8,399 nt of DNA from NCBI GenBank assembly GCA_964386505.1, contig CAYLSM010000200.1, positions 1 through 8,399 on the forward strand. Reading direction: 5' to 3'. This document shows positions 6,753 through 8,399 of this stretch, piece by piece. Position 1 is the stretch's first letter, and the number at the start of each line of letters is the position of its first letter. The translations under genes were made by a program, and so were the position numbers. The stretch comes from JAJFUG01 sp964386505. Lineage in GTDB: Bacteria > Gemmatimonadota > Glassbacteria > GWA2-58-10. The notes beneath the pieces were generated by a model. It saw only the letters and a program-made list of their open reading frames with translations. It was not told the DNA's origin and searched no databases.

Positions 6753-7079
6753 TCAGTGCAGCTTGGTCTTATCTCCCGCGGCGGGGTCCTGAAAATCCAC
6801 CGTGGCCTCGGGCTGGCGCAGGTCGGGGATCGGCCCGAACTGGGCCTCGAAGCGCATGATGTTTTCAGCCAGGGCGCGGTGCAGACTTTTCAGGTTCTGC
6901 GGAGTCATGATTATCCGGGCGTGGATGCGTGCCTTGGGCACGCCGGGGGTAAGACGGGCGAAATCGAGGACAAACTCACTCGGACTGTGCGTGATGAGGG
7001 CAAAATTAGCGTAGACACCCTCGGCCTCGGTGGCCCTCAGCTCAAGCTCTATATTCTGGGGCTGGTTTTTCTGGCTCAT
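6753..7079 (-). CDS. DUF3467-domain protein
   Basis: This is a soluble 108-residue protein of the DUF3467 family, function unknown. Family-typical features are the N-terminal EGVYANFALITHSPSEFVLDF stretch (about residues 20-40), the following PGVPKARIHARIIMTPQNLK segment, and the helical ALAENIMRFEAQFGPI near the C-terminus. There is no signal peptide or membrane segment. The ATG is preceded by AAGGAG at 7086-7091 with good spacing. The gene is first in the same-strand run DUF3467, Nramp-like, LysE-type, glgA, folate cyclo-ligase, and a likely promoter is at 7142-7170. Nothing in the sequence tells its biochemical role. Homologues are usually small single-domain proteins like this one. Confidence 0.9.
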   Translation of the reverse strand: MSQKNQPQNIELELRATEAEGVYANFALITHSPSEFVLDFARLTPGVPKARIHARIIMTPQNLKSLHRALAENIMRFEAQFGPIPDLRQPEATVDFQDPAAGDKTKLH

Positions 7080-7141
7080 GCCAGGCTCCTTGCGGGGGGA
7101 TTGACGGATGCGGTCGGGAATACAATCAATCGGAAAAAATG

Positions 7142-7170
7142 AAAATGTCTGCGGAACCTTGGAATGTCAA
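7142..7170 (-). promoter_or_regulatory. Candidate sigma-70-like promoter before the DUF3467 gene
   Basis: On the minus strand a perfect -35 hexamer TTGACA (7165-7170) is followed, after 17 bases, by the weak -10 box CATTTT (7142-7147, 3 of 6). It lies between the pseudopilin terminator and the DUF3467 gene, where a promoter is expected. The weak -10 box limits confidence and could imply activator dependence. Confidence 0.4.
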
Positions 7171-7202
7171 GAGTCAGGCGGGGATGGGCCTTGATTGCGG
7201 AC

Positions 7203-7235
7203 AAAAAAAGGCCTCCCGTGGCGGCGGGAGGCCTT
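7203..7235 (-). terminator. Rho-independent terminator of the pseudopilin gene
   Basis: On the minus strand a perfect 11-bp stem (arms 7225-7235 and 7208-7218) with a 6-base loop is followed directly by a run of seven T (7203-7209). It begins 25 bases past the pseudopilin stop codon. It is a textbook terminator, closely matched by a second one at 8323-8357. Confidence 0.92.
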
Positions 7236-7277
7236 CCAGATATTCCTGCTCCGTTCCGTCTACTGCAGGCGGAACCC
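7223..7277. repeat. 55-bp direct repeat, copy 1 (pilin 3' end plus terminator arm)
   Basis: This segment is identical base for base to 8345-8399. It covers the last six codons of the pseudopilin gene with its stop, the 3' untranslated stretch and one arm plus part of the loop of the terminator. The match reaches the window edge, so the true repeat may be longer. Confidence 0.95.
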
Positions 7278-7922
7278 GATATCATCCCCGGCGACCGAGG
7301 AGGCGGCCTCGCAGCCGGTGTCGTTCACCGTGGTCTCCATCACGCCGTTCGGTCCGGCCGAAATCACCCACACCGCCTGGCTCGTCACACCCAGCGCCCG
7401 CACGTTGCAGATATACTTGTGGCCCCACGGGTCCGCCTGGTCGGCACTGATCAGACCGCTGCGGAAACCGAACGAGTTCGGGTCCTCCGAGTTCGCAGCG
7501 CGAACATACAGACTGTCCGTGGAAGCCCGGCTCTTGCCGATAATCAGGTGGCTGGTGAAATCCTGCACCGAACCGTTACCCTTGGTAGGAGAAAAAGTAC
7601 CGGTCGACCACTGCTTGGTCGCACTCAGCGTCGGGAACGTTCCAGAGCTGCTGGCCAGGAAATCGCAACGGTTGCCAACCGTGTCCGGGACCGGCACCGT
7701 GCCGGTGGAGGTCGAGGGCTGGATCAGCCGCGGGAACACGCCCGTGTCCGACTTGAAACGCATGATCGCGCTGCCCAGGGCCTGCACATCACTCTGGGTA
7801 CGCGCAATACGGCCCTGGGCGATGTTGTTCAGCACGCTCGGGGCGATAGCCGCCGAAAGAATGGCCACCAGGGCCACGGCGACGATGATTTCGATCAGGG
7901 TGAAACCCTTACTGTTGCGCAT
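7260..7922 (-). CDS. GspG-like type II secretion/type IV pseudopilin
   Basis: This is a prepilin-like protein of 220 residues. A short basic leader (MRNSKG) is followed by FTLIEIIVAVALVAILSAAI: a prepilin peptidase should cut between Gly6 and Phe7, leaving Glu11 as the conserved Glu5 of the mature chain, and the hydrophobic helix spans about residues 7-30. The helix continues to QALGSAIMRFKSDTGVFP (48-64), a GspG-like pattern. DPWGHKY (164-170) and the late acidic GDDIGF (212-217) resemble the calcium-loop region of major pseudopilins. The middle, about residues 65-160, is a Ser/Thr/Gly-rich insertion that makes the protein longer than usual GspG (about 140-150). Three cysteines (86, 172, 204) are present. 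AAGGAGG precedes the ATG. A second gene with an identical 3' end lies at the right edge. Probable role: subunit of a secretion pseudopilus or pilus; the system itself is not in view. Confidence 0.9.
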   Translation of the reverse strand: MRNSKGFTLIEIIVAVALVAILSAAIAPSVLNNIAQGRIARTQSDVQALGSAIMRFKSDTGVFPRLIQPSTSTGTVPVPDTVGNRCDFLASSSGTFPTLSATKQWSTGTFSPTKGNGSVQDFTSHLIIGKSRASTDSLYVRAANSEDPNSFGFRSGLISADQADPWGHKYICNVRALGVTSQAVWVISAGPNGVMETTVNDTGCEAASSVAGDDIGFRLQ

Positions 7923-7998
7923 CCATCCTCCTTAAACTGGTAGACTGTGTGAAGCGAAACAAAAACCTCATAATAATCCCGGTTTTGCGTAACCTAAA

Positions 7999-8014
7999 TG
8001 CAAGGACCGTACCG
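7999..8014 (-). promoter_or_regulatory. Sigma-54 (-24/-12) promoter of the pseudopilin gene
   Basis: The minus strand reads CGGTACGGTCCTTGCA, against the consensus TGGCACGNNNNTTGCA. The invariant GG (-24) and GC (-12) are exactly ten bases apart, and 10 of the 12 defined bases match. Transcription would start near 7988, leaving a leader of about 65 bases before the pseudopilin ATG. Pilin genes are a classical sigma-54 target, which adds weight. No rpoN or enhancer-binding protein gene is in the window. Confidence 0.6.
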
Positions 8015-8169
8015 TATCGGAATTTTCCCTTGCCAAAAGAGCAGTCGGCTTTTAATATCCCGTTGTCCACCATCGAACTTTTCAGTTTGTCGCCGCCCGC
8101 GCAGAAAGCTGAAAATAATTTCTCACCAGCTCACCGCCTGTGTCTTTTAACACACCTTCGCCGTTTTTA

Positions 8170-8187
8170 ATGTGTTATATAACACAT
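8170..8187. promoter_or_regulatory. 18-bp perfect palindrome, likely operator or enhancer site
   Basis: ATGTGTTATATAACACAT is a perfect 18-bp palindrome. A further half-site, TTAACACAC at 8147-8155, lies 32 bases from the matching half, about three helical turns. The palindrome is centred about 190 bases upstream of the predicted sigma-54 start site, within the range of enhancer sites for sigma-54 activators. It is not followed by a T-run, so a terminator is unlikely. The bound protein is unknown. Confidence 0.5.
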
Positions 8188-8322
8188 GCCTATTTTTAAT
8201 TCTCCTGAGATACCTGCAAGCACTGCAAAATACTGACATAGACGTTCGTTTCTACTCCCGCTCCACAGCTTTAAATGCGTGAGTGTACCGTACCCCCCCG
8301 GCAGGCAGATCGGTGCAGATAT

Positions 8323-8357
8323 AAAAAAAGGCCCCCCGCAGTGTGGCGGGAGGCCTT
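8323..8357 (-). terminator. Rho-independent terminator of the second pseudopilin gene
   Basis: On the minus strand a 12-bp stem (arms 8346-8357 and 8328-8339) with a 6-base loop is followed by seven T (8323-8329). One pair is U-G in the RNA. It begins 25 bases beyond the stop codon of the partial gene at the edge, exactly as in copy 1. The 5' arm of the RNA hairpin is conserved, while the loop and one base of the 3' arm differ. Confidence 0.9.
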
Positions 8358-8399
8358 CCAGATATTCCTGCTCCGTTCCGTCTACTGCAGGCGGAACCC
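8345..8399. repeat. 55-bp direct repeat, copy 2
   Basis: This segment is identical to 7223-7277, at a distance of 1122 bases. It runs to the last base of the window, so the repeat probably continues into the neighbouring gene. It contains the end of a second pseudopilin gene and half of its terminator. Confidence 0.95.
8382..8399 (-). CDS. 3' end of a second pseudopilin gene (partial)
   Basis: Only the last five codons and the stop are inside the window. They read GFRLQ followed by TAG, identical in DNA to the end of the complete pseudopilin gene at 7260-7922, and the same 3' untranslated sequence and a matching terminator follow. This is best explained as a tandem paralogue on the same strand, cut by the window edge. 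How similar the rest of the protein is cannot be judged from here. Confidence 0.8.
   Translation of the reverse strand, partial: GFRLQ

Larger units (their letters stand above)
7923..8322. promoter_or_regulatory. Intergenic regulatory region upstream of the pseudopilin gene
   Basis: These 400 bases hold no credible gene. A small plus-strand open frame near 7949-8170 has no ribosome binding site and no family-like sequence. The stretch carries the sigma-54-like promoter (7999-8014), an AT-rich core at about 8100-8275 that contrasts with the GC-rich genes, the palindrome at 8170-8187, an extra half-site near 8147-8155, and an imperfect second -24/-12-like element at 8272-8292. This density suggests an activator-controlled promoter region. 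Confidence 0.6.

Noticed and set aside
7164..7943. Two long overlapping plus-strand open frames opposite the pseudopilin gene
   Set aside because: Both are rich in Arg, Pro and Ser and lack motifs. The minus-strand frame has a prepilin leader, a good ribosome binding site and a terminator.
8170..8187. Palindrome read as a transcription terminator
   Set aside because: The stem is AT-rich and is not followed by a T-run on either strand. The neighbouring gene already has a strong terminator at 8323-8357.

Overview
The window is GC-rich bacterial DNA. Every gene I can support lies on the minus strand, so the gene order is read from right to left. Gene content fits a Gram-negative (diderm) heterotroph: a pseudopilin of the type II secretion/type IV pilus class, bacterial glycogen synthase, pyruvoyl-dependent arginine decarboxylase, and an Nramp-like carrier of an unusual sub-type. 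I cannot name the phylum from sequence alone. The mix suggests an uncultured lineage of the FCB/candidate-phylum kind, but that is a guess.

Layout, right to left. At the right edge only the last six codons (with stop) of a second pseudopilin gene are visible (8382-8399), followed by its terminator (8323-8357). Next is an intergenic stretch of about 400 bases, AT-rich in its middle part, with an 18-bp perfect palindrome and a near-consensus sigma-54 (-24/-12) promoter. These precede a complete GspG-like pseudopilin gene (7260-7922), which ends in a terminator almost identical to that of its neighbour. Then comes a run of five same-strand genes: DUF3467 protein, Nramp-like transporter, LysE-family exporter, glycogen synthase GlgA and 5-formyltetrahydrofolate cyclo-ligase. 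The last two are separated by one base. A third group is the compact unit of pyruvoyl arginine decarboxylase, agmatinase and YqeY, with its own sigma-70-like promoter at 2451-2479. The left 454 bases hold no gene: they contain a probable terminator for yqeY, a hairpin, and a composite inverted repeat whose two copies keep their hairpins although the stem sequences differ.

How the genes work together. The arginine decarboxylase and agmatinase form a two-step route from arginine to putrescine (arginine to agmatine, then agmatine to putrescine plus urea). YqeY rides on the same message and is probably linked to translation or aminoacyl-tRNA quality rather than polyamines. GlgA and the folate cyclo-ligase are translationally adjacent without an obvious biochemical link. 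The pseudopilin region looks like a tandem family kept similar by recent duplication or gene conversion, probably under sigma-54 control. I see no CRISPR array, transposase, phage gene, tRNA or rRNA. The most unusual items are the pilin duplication with its regulatory region, the composite inverted repeat, and two proteins with substituted active-site positions (the Nramp-like carrier and GlgA).
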